From Adiantum capillus-veneris (lineage: Eukaryota > Streptophyta > Polypodiopsida > Polypodiales > Pteridaceae): a DNA stretch of 64,000 nt. The notes under the pieces are model-generated. The model was not told where the DNA came from. It did no database searches and worked only from the letters and a program-made list of their open reading frames with translations. The number at the start of each line of letters is the position of its first letter. Position 1 is the stretch's first letter. The translations under genes were made by a program, and so were the position numbers. The stretch covers positions 58,302,119 to 58,366,118 of the forward strand of contig CM043952.1 in the NCBI GenBank assembly GCA_014529385.2, read 5' to 3'. Below are positions 1-10,278 of this stretch, piece after piece.

Positions 1-1525
1 TTAAGAGCGTCGATTCGTCCTCCCAAGTTGCATCTTCTTTAGGGTAATCCTTCCACTTTACTAGATGCTCCGTGATAGTTCTGTTGCGTAACTTTCTTTC
101 CCTTGTTTCAAGTACATAGTCAGGTTGGAGCTCGAGAACTCCTTGTGCTGGCATGACTATCTGATCTGAGTCCAAGAATTGATCAGGGTTAGGAACATAG
201 GGTTTGAGTAAGCTGACATGGAATACATCATGAACCTTCAAGTTTGCAGGTAACTTTAGCTTGTAGGCCTGGTCACATACAACCTTAACAATCTCAAATG
301 GTCCACAATACCGTGGGCTTAGCTTCTTGTATCTGCCTAGTGATAAGTTACTTTTCTTTGGTCGGACTCGCAGAAAAACTTTATCCCCTTCTTTGAAAGT
401 CCTTTTCGAACGATTCTTATCTGCATAGTGCTTCTGTCTATCCTGAGCTGCCTGAATGTCCTGGCGAATAGCTCTAGTCTGTGCTTCCATATCTTCTAAC
501 ATCTTTCTAGAGGCTTCTACTCTGATGGTTGGATCTGAAAAGTTCAGTGGTGCTAAACAATCCTGTCCATAAAGAGCTTTGAAAGGTGACATTCCAATGC
601 TTCTGTGTTCGGAAGAGTTATAAGCATATTCTACCAAAGGTAGATATTATAACCACTTCTTGGGTTCTTGCGAACAATAGGCTCTGAGAATGTCCTCAAT
701 GACTTGATTAACTCTTTCAGTTTGTCCATCTATTTGTGGATGGTATGCTGTACTCAAAGCTAATTGTGACCCAATAGATTGGAAAAGAGAAGTCCAAAAT
801 TTTGATGTAAACTTGGCATCTCTATCACTGACAATACGCTTGGGTAGACCATGTAGCCTGAAAATCTCCTTGATGAATACCCGACTAATATCTGAAGCAG
901 TAAAGGTTGTCTTTACGGGTATTAGATGAGCCACTTTTGTGAGCATGTCCACAACCATGAAAACAGAATCATAACCTCCTGTAGAAGGTAACCCTGTAAC
1001 AAAATCCATACTGATGCATTCCCACTTCATCTGGGGTATGTCAAGAGGTTGAACTTGCCTTGGTAATTTGATCCTTTCGGCCTTTATCCGTTGACAAGAA
1101 AGACATTGTCTCACATAGAGAAGTATGTCTCCTTTCATTCCATACCAGAAATAACTCCTTCTGACGGCGTGAAGAGTTTTAGCATAGCCTGGGTGTCCGG
1201 ATGTAGGGCTATCGTGTGCTTCATATAGAATGGCCTTCTTTAAAGCTGGGTCTCTGGGTACACAGAGTCTATGACTGTAGTAAAGACATCCTCCCATAAG
1301 AGAGTAATCTTTAGCTTCAGGCATCTTATTCTACTGGACTAATGAAGCCATACGTTGGTACTCTGGATCTTCAAAGGATGCTTCTTTGATTCTATCCCAG
1401 ATAGGGTTATTTGGAATAGAGATAGCTCCGAGAAACGATTTTCGGCTAAGACCATCTGCAACTGCGTTTTCCTTCCCTGGTCTATACTTTATGTCAAGGT
1501 CATATTCATGTAATAGCTCTATCCA
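1..1525 (-). pseudogene. chromovirus integrase with chromodomain
   Basis: Integrase joins the cDNA to host DNA, and the chromodomain is thought to steer insertion toward marked chromatin. From 1324 down: an HHCC zinc region (H in AHDSPTSGHPG, CLSCQ), then a core with the DDE residues visible as ISMDFVTGLP, IVSDRDAKF and GQTERVNQ. After a stop near 645 the frame continues with a GPY/F-like region (RYCGPFEIV) and ends at the window edge with a chromodomain containing LVKWKDYPKEDATWEDES (about 5-70). A further stop separates the linker at about 1329. The gene is decayed but the three catalytic residues are intact. Confidence 0.88.
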
Positions 1526-2741
1526 TCACCGTTGTCGCATATTGAGAATGGGTTGAGTAAAAATCCACTTTAAACTCTTGTGGTCTGTAACCAACTGAAA
1601 CTTGCGTCCAAGAAGATAATGTCTCCATAACTTCAGTGCATGTATAACTGCTAAAAGTTCCAGATCATGAGTGGGATAATTCTTCTCATGATCCCTTAGC
1701 TTTCGCGAAGTATATGCCACCGGTCTTCCTTCTTGAGTAAGAACTCCGCCTAGAGCGAATTTGCTAGCGTCGGTCGCTACTTCAAATTCCTTACTGAAAT
1801 CTGGAAGCTTTAAAATAGGAGCTGAGACCAAGAATTCTTTTATCTTAGCAAAACTAGACTCGTGCTCGGTCTTCCAATCGATCCTCATTCCTTTCTTCAG
1901 GAGTTCCGTCAATGGTTCAGCAATACGTGCATAATCCTTGACAAAAATCATGTACCATCCCGTTATTCCAAGAAATCCCCTTACTTCGCTGACAGTGGAT
2001 GGTTGAGGCCAATCAACGATGTCCTTGACTTTGTCTGGGTCCACTGAAATCCCTTCAGCCGAAATGACAAATCCAAGATAGTTGACCTTTGGTGAGCAAA
2101 AAGTGCACTTGCTCTCCTTAGCTTACGTAAAGTTGGTGTTTCCGAAGAAGATCAAGTACTTTGCGAACATGTTCTTCGTGATCTGCCTCATCTTTGGAAT
2201 AGATCAGAATGTCATCAAAGAAGACCAAGACAAAATCATCGAGGTAAGGTCGGAAAATATCCTGCATAAGTCGGTTGAAGCTTGCAGGAGCATTTGTTAG
2301 ACCAAAAGACATTACTGTGAATTCGTAGTGCCCATACCTAGTATTGAAAGCTGTCTTCGGAATATCTGATTCCTTGATCCTGATTTGGTAATATCCTGAC
2401 CTTAGATCTATCTTTGTAAATATTTTGGCGCCGTGGAGTCTGTCCAAAAGTTCGTCAATCCTTGGAATTGGATACTTGTTCTTGACGGTTACCTGGTTCA
2501 GTCCACGATAGTCTATGCATAGCCTTAAGGTCCCATCCTTCTTATTTTGGAAAAGAACTGGAGCACCCCCAGGAGAAGTACTGGGTCGAATGAATCCTTG
2601 CTCAATGAGTTGCCTAAGTTGTTCTTTGAGTTCGATGGCCTCCGGAAGTGACATTTTATAAGGTCTTTTTGAGATAGGTTCACACCCAGGGATAGTCTCG
2701 ATCTCACCAAGGCCATCCAAGAAAGCCTTAGGGATAATCAT
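1526..2741 (-). pseudogene. chromovirus reverse transcriptase and RNase H
   Basis: RT copies the element RNA into DNA and RNase H removes the RNA strand, both inside the virus-like particle. RT is read from 2741 to 2118, with the block [14 protein letters not shown], the block [10 protein letters not shown], and the catalytic box [10 protein letters not shown] at about 2202-2225, where the usual YxDD tyrosine is phenylalanine. The frame continues past a stop at 2116-2118 into the connection and RNase H ([14 protein letters not shown], then [12 protein letters not shown] and VTDHKSL). A second stop lies at about 1525 in a place where relatives have arginine or tryptophan. The RT start is truncated at the seam with the next element. 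Confidence 0.9.
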
Positions 2742-2759
2742 GCTTCACAAAACACTCAT

Positions 2760-3480
2760 ATGTATCCAAGAAGGGAGCAACAATGGTTCTCAATTTGCTT
2801 GGGCCCACATACTACGAGTGAATGCCCTACTTTTAGAGTAAAGTTTAACGGGACTTGTAACGCGTGTGGTAGGTATGGCCATCAAGCGAAGGATTGCCTA
2901 CTGCTTAAACGCATCATGGAAAATAGACCGCCTATAGCTTGGGCAGACTCACCTCGAGTTCCTGCATTGATGCCTACCCCACCCATAGAGCAACAGTTGC
3001 CATTACAGCACATGGTCCCTAGAACCCAAAATGTGGTCCAAACCACACCGTTGCCACCTCCAGTGCTAGGACCGCAACCCCCTCATCCAAGACTTACACC
3101 TATGAACCAAATAGGTTGCGAGTCATCTAGTACTTATGTAGATTGCGAAGAGGACATAGACTCTAGTATCACCTATGGAGTCGACATGCTTGAGGAGTGT
3201 CCCATGTACTATATGGAAGACCATTGGGGACAAATCAAACCGGTATATCAAGCTACTGCGCTAGCAGCAAGAGGCCAAAACATTAATAGTTTTGCCCGGA
3301 GACCACCTCTTTAGTGCTACGAATGTGGTGGACCACATCGAGTAGCTGAGTGCCCCATTAGAATGCAAAATAATGCCGCACTAATGCAAACAAGTCAAGG
3401 GAGTGCATTGGCAATGCCAATACTCACTTGTAATCGTTGTGGCATAGATCATTTGATTGCACAGTGTCCTAACAATCCAA
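2760..3480 (+). pseudogene. gag C-terminal part with serial zinc knuckles
   Basis: Nucleocapsid part of gag, which packages the element RNA. Knuckles in order: a degenerate one at about 2787-2830 (CLGPHTTSEC, with Phe where the first Cys is expected); CNACGRYGHQAKDC at 2856-2897 (CX2CX4HX4C); CYECGGPHRVAEC at 3315-3353; and CNRCGIDHLIAQC at 3429-3467. The last two have CX2CX3HX4C spacing. A TAG at 3312-3314 interrupts the frame just before the third. Between knuckles two and three lies a Pro-rich and then acidic segment of about 140 residues. The capsid part is lost at the left seam. Confidence 0.75.
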
Positions 3481-5093
3481 ACACACCGAAAATCACACCA
3501 TTGAACATAATAGAGATTGTTGATGGGACACCACCAACTATAAACATAGCACCAGTGAATGCACTCACACGGTCGATGCTCCAAAAGAAAAATTACATCC
3601 TCGAAGAGAGAGATGCTGCATCCATTGGCCGAGCGAGAAAGAAGAAAACACGAAGAAAGAAATCCCTTAACGCTTCTAGCTCAAAACCTAGTTCAAAGAC
3701 TAACATAGGGACAGGAGAGGATCCCATGTATATGGATGACCTTGAGGATGACTCAGATTCGATAGAGACCACGGAGACCAAAACTGTTACTACAAAGGAA
3801 AAAGCCAGTGAGGAGGATCACGAGAGGGAATTACGACAAACACCAAAAGAGTATTCAAAGTTAAACCACCCAGTTGCAAACCCCCAAGATAAGCCACGAG
3901 AGACAAAAAATGAGGATTGCAAGAGAAATATTGGAACCTATCCAAACCCAACAGTGGAAATTGAACGAGTCCAACAACCGAGGGGTTTGGTGGAAGAAAC
4001 TCAACGAAAATTAGAACCTGAACCCAAACATATCCAGATGTCGGACACAGTGTTTCCCACACAAGTTCAACCTCACAAGAACTACAGGCCGTTAGCTATA
4101 CCCAGTATCATTCGGGAAGAGAGTGAGGGTAGGACATCTGAAAGTGGACACACACCTTTCCTACTAGAGAGAATGTTCAATGAGGGAATGCCTAACCCCC
4201 TTGAGGAAGTGGAGATTCCATCTTCACCATTCTCTTGTCAGGATCCTACGTCCCACAAGATGCCATTAAATGTTGCCAAGCTGATGGATTTCATGTCCTC
4301 AGAAACACGTACAACTATCATATCTAAGTTATACGGAGATCCAGAATTATTCCTAGCACTGCGAGCGCTTCTCAATGGAGAATTACAGGCCAGATTACCA
4401 CAGTTTGCACATATAAACAAACCTGACTCGGTGATGAATGATGAAGAACATTTAGCACCACCATCTGACCTAGCGGGACATGAATCTGTAATTGAAATAC
4501 CCGTTAACAAGTTGGGGAAATACTTTGAAGGTGATGAATCTAATGCTACTCTACCAATCACTACTAAAGGATTAACTGTAAAGGGGATCCTTGACGGTGG
4601 TGCGGGAGTCATCATGGTGACAATGAGTTGTTGGGAGTCTATGGGGAGACATCACCTTGAAGCCACAAGCGTAGTGGTAAAAATGGCTAATGGATCTATT
4701 GTTACGCCTATTGGAATGCTAAAGGATCTCAGGATCAAGGTCTTGGGACACAAGGTAAGGCAGACTTTCATTGTTATGGATTTTTCCAAGCATCCTATGT
4801 CATTTGAGATGATCTTAGGGCGTCCATTCATGAGGGAAGCAAAAATGGTGCATGACTGGTCCAAAAACCACGTCTACTTACAGTTCCAAGACTTTGTCAT
4901 TCGAGTTGATCTTTTAAGTGGTCGAACGCATCCTCTAGGAAATAAATTCATCATTGATAATCGATCAGACACAACAATTCACTCAGCTCCATTACAGTAT
5001 TGTTACACATGTAACGAAGACACGGATATTGGGGAGAACTCTCCTTATATGGATATTCTACCTGGAATGGCTGAGTCAGACAATGTCGATTGA
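3363..5093 (+). pseudogene. gag-protease region of family A
   Basis: A 576-codon open frame. Residues about 95-300 are charged and low in complexity (Lys/Arg then Glu/Asp) with no recognised domain. Residues about 375-530 form a retropepsin-like aspartic protease: the flap-side strand, the active-site segment GILDGGAGVIMV (4593-4607 codes DGGAG), and the C-terminal ILGRPFMREAKMVHDW block. The active site reads D-G-G in place of the usual D-T/S-G; the Tat-like element at 51.9 kb also has DGGA, so this may be a lineage form and not a mutation. The frame stops at 5091-5093 and acidic coding-like sequence follows. Confidence 0.75.
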
Positions 5094-5912
5094 GTGCACC
5101 TAGCGGCAACTATAGATACATGGGGAGCTAGAGAAACAACTTGGGTAACACCAGATGGGGAAGAGATACCACACATTGCACCAGTAAACATGTTAGGTGT
5201 AGCGCATGTAACATCCGATGATAAGAAAGAGGCACACCTACCTGAGAGTGAAACTGATGATTCCTCAAAGGCTTCAGGCCAATACACATCGGAAACGGAA
5301 TCTCAGGAAGAAATGGATTCAGAACCTGAGGAAACATCGAGTGAGCCAAGTATAGAAAATAAATACTCAAGGCCTAGTACGACCGTCTATGGTAATTTAT
5401 ATGAGAGTGAAGAAGATACAAGCGAAGACCTATCAGGCAAGTCGAGTTCAAACATTTACCAAAATCAAAACCTTAACAAGAAACAAAGGTCATATAAGAG
5501 ACGACGATATCGAGCAAATGTGAGAGCTAGGATAAACAAGGAAAGATCTACTGCAGAATGGCTTAGCTATCTAGGGGCATGTGATGCTCATCGAAAGCTA
5601 GTAGACAATTGGGGTGAACATCTCTAGAGTGTCATGTGGTGCAGCCTGCGACCCATTGACCTTGCTCAATTGGAGGTTACAGAGCCGAAATTGAGTCGAA
5701 CTATAAGAAGACGTCAAAACCGAGAGTTAGCTCAACAACAAAAGGAGGCAGAACTAAAAGAAAGGTCTCTGTCAGGACAAGAGCGTGTTGACTTACATAC
5801 AGATCCTGAACATTTTAAATCTTATACCACGGGGAGCAAAAGGTTGTGTATGCCAAATCCCAAAGAATACCTACCAATGGAAGCAGTGGAGTCTATGATG
5901 GTCCAGCGGTAG
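5094..5912 (+). pseudogene. linker region between protease and RT
   Basis: Two frames (5094-5627 and 5634-5912) follow the protease stop and run into the RT frame. They are rich in Ser, Glu and Asp in the first part and in Arg, Gln and Lys in the second (RRRYRANVRARINKER, then TIRRRQNRELAQQQKEAELK, helical and possibly coiled). No known domain is recognised. Position and composition suggest a long spacer of the gag-pol polyprotein. Stops at about 5625 and 5910 break it. A host gene is unlikely because it lies directly between protease and RT. Confidence 0.5.
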
Positions 5913-6838
5913 TTAAAGAGATAGAATTAGCAGAACCAGGTGAGGAGTCTAAACCATTCTTTATTGCTCAAGACCTTACCGAAACTGAAGAGGCTGTACT
6001 TAAGGAGCTCCTCAAGGAATACAAGGATATCTTTGCTTGGACATATCATGACATGAAGGGTGTTCCACCTTCTGTGGTGCAACATACAATTCCCATGATC
6101 AACACTACTAAACCCGTCCAGCAACGACCCTATCCAATGAATCCTAAGTACGCCAAAATTGTACAAGAGGAGATTGAAAAACTTATTCAATGTGGATTCA
6201 TATACCCTATTGAGCACTCAGAATGGGTTTCTCCAATAGTCATTGTGCCAAAAAAGAATGGGAAACTAAGAGTGTGCGTGGACCTCAAGAAAGTTAATGC
6301 AGCCACTAGGAGAGATCATTATCCCTTGCCATATTCAGAACATGTGCTTGAAAGAGCTGTGGGCAAGGAAGCTTATAGCTTTTTAGATGGGTACTCTGGT
6401 TACAATCAAATCACAATTGCATTAGAGGACCAAGCTAAAACTGCTTTTATCACAGAGTTTGGAGTGTTTGCATTTCGTGTTATGGCTTTTGGCTTAACAA
6501 ATGCCCCTGCTACATTCCAACAATTAATAAACATTGCGTTTAAAGAATTTCTAAGGGAGTTTTGTGAAGCTTTCCTAGACAACCTTTGTGTTTATTCTTC
6601 TTGGGAGAAGCATTTGTTATATCTATGAAAAATATTTGAAAGGTGCAGATTTTATCGCATCTCATTGAACCCTTTCAAATGCCAATTTTGGGTTAAGCAT
6701 GGAGTCATTCTAGGGCATACAGTGTCCAAGAACGGGATATCCACAGATGAGAGTGAGATTAAAGCCATTGCCGATTTGCCACCACCTACGAACTATAAAG
6801 GAGTTCAAAGATTTATGGGCCATGTTGGTTATTATCGA
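5846..6838 (+). pseudogene. family A reverse transcriptase
   Basis: Ty3-type RT. It begins with the pre-RT block FAWTYHDMKGVPP, then EWVSPIVIVPKKNGKLR, LDGYSGYNQI and [11 protein letters not shown]. The catalytic box reads FLDNLCVYS at 6572-6598: the second Asp of the xxDD motif is Asn, which should abolish polymerase activity. A stop at 6626-6628 is followed in frame by the thumb (VILGHTVSKNGIS, RFMGHVGYYRE). Near 6840 a short deletion shifts the frame before RNase H. Neighbours are protease upstream and RNase H downstream. Confidence 0.9.
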
Positions 6839-6852
6839 GAATAGCGCGTCCA

Positions 6853-7863
6853 TTGTACAAGCTTCTTATCGAGTTTCACTGGACGGAAGAATGTCATCAA
6901 TCTTATGAGTTATTAAAGAAGGCCCTAACAAGTGCTCCAATCCTGCAAACACCTGATTGGAATGTACCTTTTCATGTGCATATTGATGCATCAAACTTTG
7001 CTATTGGGTGTGTTCTAACTCAACCAGGAGAACATAAATTGGACTACCCTATTAGCTTTGCAAGTCGCCAATTAAATGATGCCGAGATGAACTACACTAC
7101 TACAGAGCGCGAAGGTCTAGCTATGATTTACGCAGTAAAGAAATTTCGTTATTACCTTCTTGCTACCAAGTTTGTGTTTTATGTGGATCATCAAGCATTG
7201 CTATATTTGGTAAACAAGCCGTGTTCCACAGGTCGAATTACACGATGGTTGTTAATTCTTCTTGAGTTTGACTTCACCGTTGTTGTGAGGCCTAGGAGAA
7301 AACATGTCATGGTGGATCAATTATCTCATATCCCTAATGGCGAAGCTCCTACGGGGGTTGATGATGAATTTCCTCATACTCCTTTGTTCATTGTTGAGAC
7401 AATGCCTGAATGGAGTGAAAAGATTGTTAACTTCTTAGTTAATGGTTTTCCACCCAAAGAGCTGCGAAAAGATATAGCTCGAAAATTAATCAAGGAATGC
7501 GAACCCTATTGCTTACTGGCGGGAACTCTCTATAAGAGAGGAAAAGATGATGTTCTTAGACGTTGTTCCCGCGAGGATGAGTATTTATATATTCTACAAG
7601 AGGCACACATGGGCGTAGCTAGTGGTCACTTTTCAGGAAAGTTGACTGCCCGAAAGATCTTACAGTCAGGCTATTGGTGGCCCACTCTGTTTAAGGATGC
7701 ATCACTTTTTGCAAAGGGATGTGATGAATGCAAACGCTTCAAGAAGCCACAAAGAAGTGATAGGATGCCTCTACATCCCATCAAGGTAACCCAACCATTT
7801 GAAAAGTGGGGCTTAGACTTTGTAGAACCGATTAGTACGGCTGCACGTAACACGCAATCATGA
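6853..7863 (+). pseudogene. family A RNase H and integrase zinc domain
   Basis: The first 150 residues are Ty3 RNase H: VHIDASNFAIGCVLTQPG, then ASRQLNDAEMNYTTTERE and VDHQALLYLV keep the expected acidic residues. A linker without a second RNase H follows, unlike the element at 50-55 kb. The zinc-binding HHCC region has H in EAHMGVASGHFSG and CDECKRFKK. The start of the integrase core, KWGLDFVEPI, carries the first catalytic Asp. A TGA at 7861-7863 stands at a position where relatives usually have a coding codon, and the core continues in the same frame. Confidence 0.88.
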
Positions 7864-8775
7864 TATATCATTGTGGCTACCGACTATGTAACCAAATGGG
7901 CTGAAGCAAAAGCAACACGGAAGGCGGATGCAAAAATAACAGCTAAGTTCCTCTTTGAGAACATTATCACACGTTTTGGATGCCCCTTTGAACTTGTGAG
8001 TGACAATGGAACTCATTTTATAAATGAAGTAATAAAAGAACTCACATCAAACTTCATGATATCTCACCACAAGTCTACACTCTATTATCCCCAAGCAAAT
8101 GGCCAAGCTGAGAGTACCAAAAAAACTCTCATCTCCATTTTGACAAAGACAGTTGAGGCTAATCGCACTGATTGGGACCTAAATCTTACATCAGCTTTAT
8201 GGGCTTATCGTACTGCGTATAAAGTTGCTATTAATTGCACACCGTTTAAGATGGTGTATGTCCAAGAAGCAGTTATGCCATGGGAGTTTGTCATTCCTAG
8301 TCTTCGAGTAGCTTCTCAAGAAGGTTGGGATGGTAACCCCTTAGTTGAGCGATTATATATCCTAGAAAGGCTAGATGAAGAGAGGCAATTAGCTGTGCGA
8401 AATGCTCTAGTGGAGAAGAATAGGAGAAAGAAGTGGTTTGATAGCCATTTAAAGGATAAAGACATCAAGGTTGGTGATAAAGTTCTTATGTACGGGGTAC
8501 GTAATGAAAAGAAGAAATTGAAATACGCTGGTAAGGGACCATATCGAGTGTGTGAAATTACCCTGCAAGGTACCATTCGTGTGGAGACTCTAGATGGAGT
8601 TGAAACCATTGGATTCCTTAATGGGAGTAAATTCAAAAGATATTATGATCCTCTAAGCCAGGAAGAGTTGCAAGCTATCCATCAAAAGAAGGCTGCCAGG
8701 GAACAAGCAGAGCTTAGAAAAATCCAAGCAAGAGTTGAGGCTCGAGAACGACAACAACGTCTTAGACGCCAATGA
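7864..8775 (+). pseudogene. family A integrase core and C-terminus
   Basis: The continuation after the 7861 stop is open to 8775. It begins VATDYVTKWAEA, then LVSDNGTHF (second catalytic Asp) and GQAESTKKTL (Glu). With the Asp in the preceding frame all three DDE residues are present. ALWAYRTAYK and a C-terminal GPY-like region (GKGPYRVCEI) follow, and the protein ends in a basic helical tail rich in Gln, Glu and Arg. There is no chromodomain. The next ORF starts within 10 bases of the stop. Confidence 0.88.
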
Positions 8776-8784
8776 GAGGCTAAT

Positions 8785-9189
8785 GTGGGAATCACGCAAG
8801 AATTTTTCGAGGACACAGATGACGACTCATTAGAATCTGAGCCACCGCTACGATACCCAATTGAGCTAAATAGCCCCTATGGGAAAGTACTATACAATAC
8901 CTTATTAGATACGGGAGCTAAACACAATTTGTTATCCTATGGAGTTTGGTGTCAATTACGGAAACCGACCCTATCCCCGAGTACGATGCAAGTCAAGGGC
9001 ATTAATAAAAAGAAAACTGCTATTCTTGGAGTCCTTCAGACCCCTGTTGTCTATGACAATGGAAGCATAGTGCAGAGGTTTCTAGTCATGCCCGCGGGAG
9101 CTATGGAAGGCAACGTAAACCTGGGACGCACGTGGATGTTGGCAACCAAATGCACTATTGATTGGGATACTGGTAGTGTCACGACGTGA
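8785..9189 (+). CDS. second retropepsin-like aspartic protease domain, 3' of integrase
   Basis: A 134-codon frame directly after the integrase stop. A short acidic leader is followed by a strand and a canonical active-site segment, NTLLDTGAKHNLL (DTGA coded at 8908-8919). It ends with RFLVMPAGAMEG and NLGRTWMLATKCTIDWDTGS. The same C-terminal pattern (VMPAG, LGRxW, DW) closes the protease of the Tat-like element at 52.1 kb, so the fold is complete at both ends. The element already has a protease upstream of RT with a DGGA site. Whether this one is active, structural or a captured copy cannot be told. It may be translated as part of pol by readthrough of the TGA at 8773. The first codon could be GTG. 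Confidence 0.65.
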   Translation: MGITQEFFEDTDDDSLESEPPLRYPIELNSPYGKVLYNTLLDTGAKHNLLSYGVWCQLRKPTLSPSTMQVKGINKKKTAILGVLQTPVVYDNGSIVQRFLVMPAGAMEGNVNLGRTWMLATKCTIDWDTGSVTT

Positions 9190-9231
9190 CCACCGACTCT
9201 TACCCCTATCATTCAAGCAAAGTCACCTACG

Positions 9232-10041
9232 TTGCAAACTCTAGCAAAGTTGAAGGATAGCCAGCATTCACAAGCCAAGGTGGTTAACTCGTCTTTGCCG
9301 GCTACCCATGAACCTAGCACTTCAACACTTGTAGTTGCAACAAGCAGTAATATTGCAAGTACTCAACCTACACGACCTAAGAGTACATATCAATGGGTCC
9401 CCAAGGCCTTACTTCCAACTACCTCAACCCTCCCATCCATTTCAAGAAAAACTTTCCCTGGAGAACCAAGAGCGCGCTCTAGGAGAGTCAAGACCAAATC
9501 ACGATGGATTCCAAAACGACTATTAGAAGCCCAAGGCTACTATGATCGAAATGAGCAAATTTGGGTACCTAAACGTAAAATGTGTCCTTCCCTATCGACA
9601 ACAAACCCATATGAGTCAAACAGTGTAACGCTAAAGCCAATGGCAGACCGTGGGAAGGGAAAGATCACAGAATGCTACACACCTAGTCCAGAGCTAGTTT
9701 GGGCTCCAAGGCAAAACCAATTTATTCCACCTAGCTCAGGAAGGGGGGAGTTCCATGAAGCTTCTAGCTCCTCATGTAATACATCCATAGAGGTAAAAGC
9801 TTCTACACAGCCTCCATCTATAGTAGTGGACCTCCATGAAGCTACAAAAGAATCCACACCTCCCAGTGTTCCAGAATCACCTGATGAACCACTTCAAGTT
9901 CGATCATGGGAGAGTACCTTACCACCCTTGCAACTTGACGAGGCACCTAGGGTAATAGAAAACTACTGGCAAAAATCCTCACCTATTACCAACTGGAATG
10001 ATTGGTTTCAAAGGGTGACGAGCTTATTTCAAACGGTATGA
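9232..10041 (+). CDS. accessory ORF with W-x-P-K/R repeats, function unknown
   Basis: A 269-codon frame, rich in Ser, Thr and Pro, no membrane segment or signal peptide. It holds spaced copies of an aromatic motif: YQWVPKALLP, SRWIPKRLLE, QIWVPKRKM and LVWAPRQNQ. The rest is disordered-looking. It follows the second protease-like domain after a stop (about 9187) and a 40-base gap, and ends 20 bases before a purine tract. I recognise no family. It might be the C-terminal tail of a polyprotein or a separate accessory product of the element. The start codon is not secure. Confidence 0.45.
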   Translation: MQTLAKLKDSQHSQAKVVNSSLPATHEPSTSTLVVATSSNIASTQPTRPKSTYQWVPKALLPTTSTLPSISRKTFPGEPRARSRRVKTKSRWIPKRLLEAQGYYDRNEQIWVPKRKMCPSLSTTNPYESNSVTLKPMADRGKGKITECYTPSPELVWAPRQNQFIPPSSGRGEFHEASSSSCNTSIEVKASTQPPSIVVDLHEATKESTPPSVPESPDEPLQVRSWESTLPPLQLDEAPRVIENYWQKSSPITNWNDWFQRVTSLFQTV

Positions 10042-10062
10042 TCTACCCAAGGAAGGGGGGAG

Positions 10063-10275
10063 TGTTTGCTGACAGTCATCATTCACCTCAACCTTTCTCC
10101 CTGACCTCTTAATCTCCAATCTTAGGGAATGTATATATAAAGCCTTATACTCACAAAAACAAGATAAAAATGTAAAAGAGCAAGAGCCATAACACAAAAT
10201 CATAAAAGCAAATTATACACAAGAACACGACCCTTGTAATATTTGCACTCTAACCATCATCTATTTGTGTGTACA
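10063..10275 (+). promoter_or_regulatory. purine tract followed by TATA-bearing segment
   Basis: A polypurine tract (AAGGAAGGGGGGA, 10049-10061) is followed by a segment beginning TGTTTGCTGACAG and ending GTGTACA, with a strong TATA-like run GTATATATAAAG at about 10129-10140. It looks like a small LTR but has no partner in the window, and no primer site follows. It may be an internal promoter for the downstream acidic ORF, or a relic LTR. Confidence 0.35.
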
Positions 10276-10278
10276 GAT

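Larger units (their letters stand above)
1..2745 (-). mobile_element. Ty3 chromovirus fragment (3' half of pol)
   Basis: The minus strand reads, from 2741 down to 1, reverse transcriptase, RNase H, integrase and a chromodomain. This order and the C-terminal chromodomain define a chromovirus-type Ty3 element. Gag, protease and the start of RT are absent, because the element stops near 2745 where a plus-strand gag of another Ty3 element begins. The 3' LTR would lie left of the window. At least four in-frame stops (near 2116, 1528, 1329 and 645) show it is dead. The boundary is a head-to-head seam (RT start facing gag), so it reflects insertion or rearrangement, not one element. Confidence 0.92.

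Noticed and set aside
3381-5370. Minus-strand frames of 60-125 codons opposite gag and protease
   Set aside because: Antisense shadows of the plus-strand coding region.
10063-10275. Treating this TG...CA segment as a 3' LTR of family A
   Set aside because: The true LTR is at 12068, confirmed by the second copy at 60473. This segment has no partner in the window and is kept only as a possible promoter.
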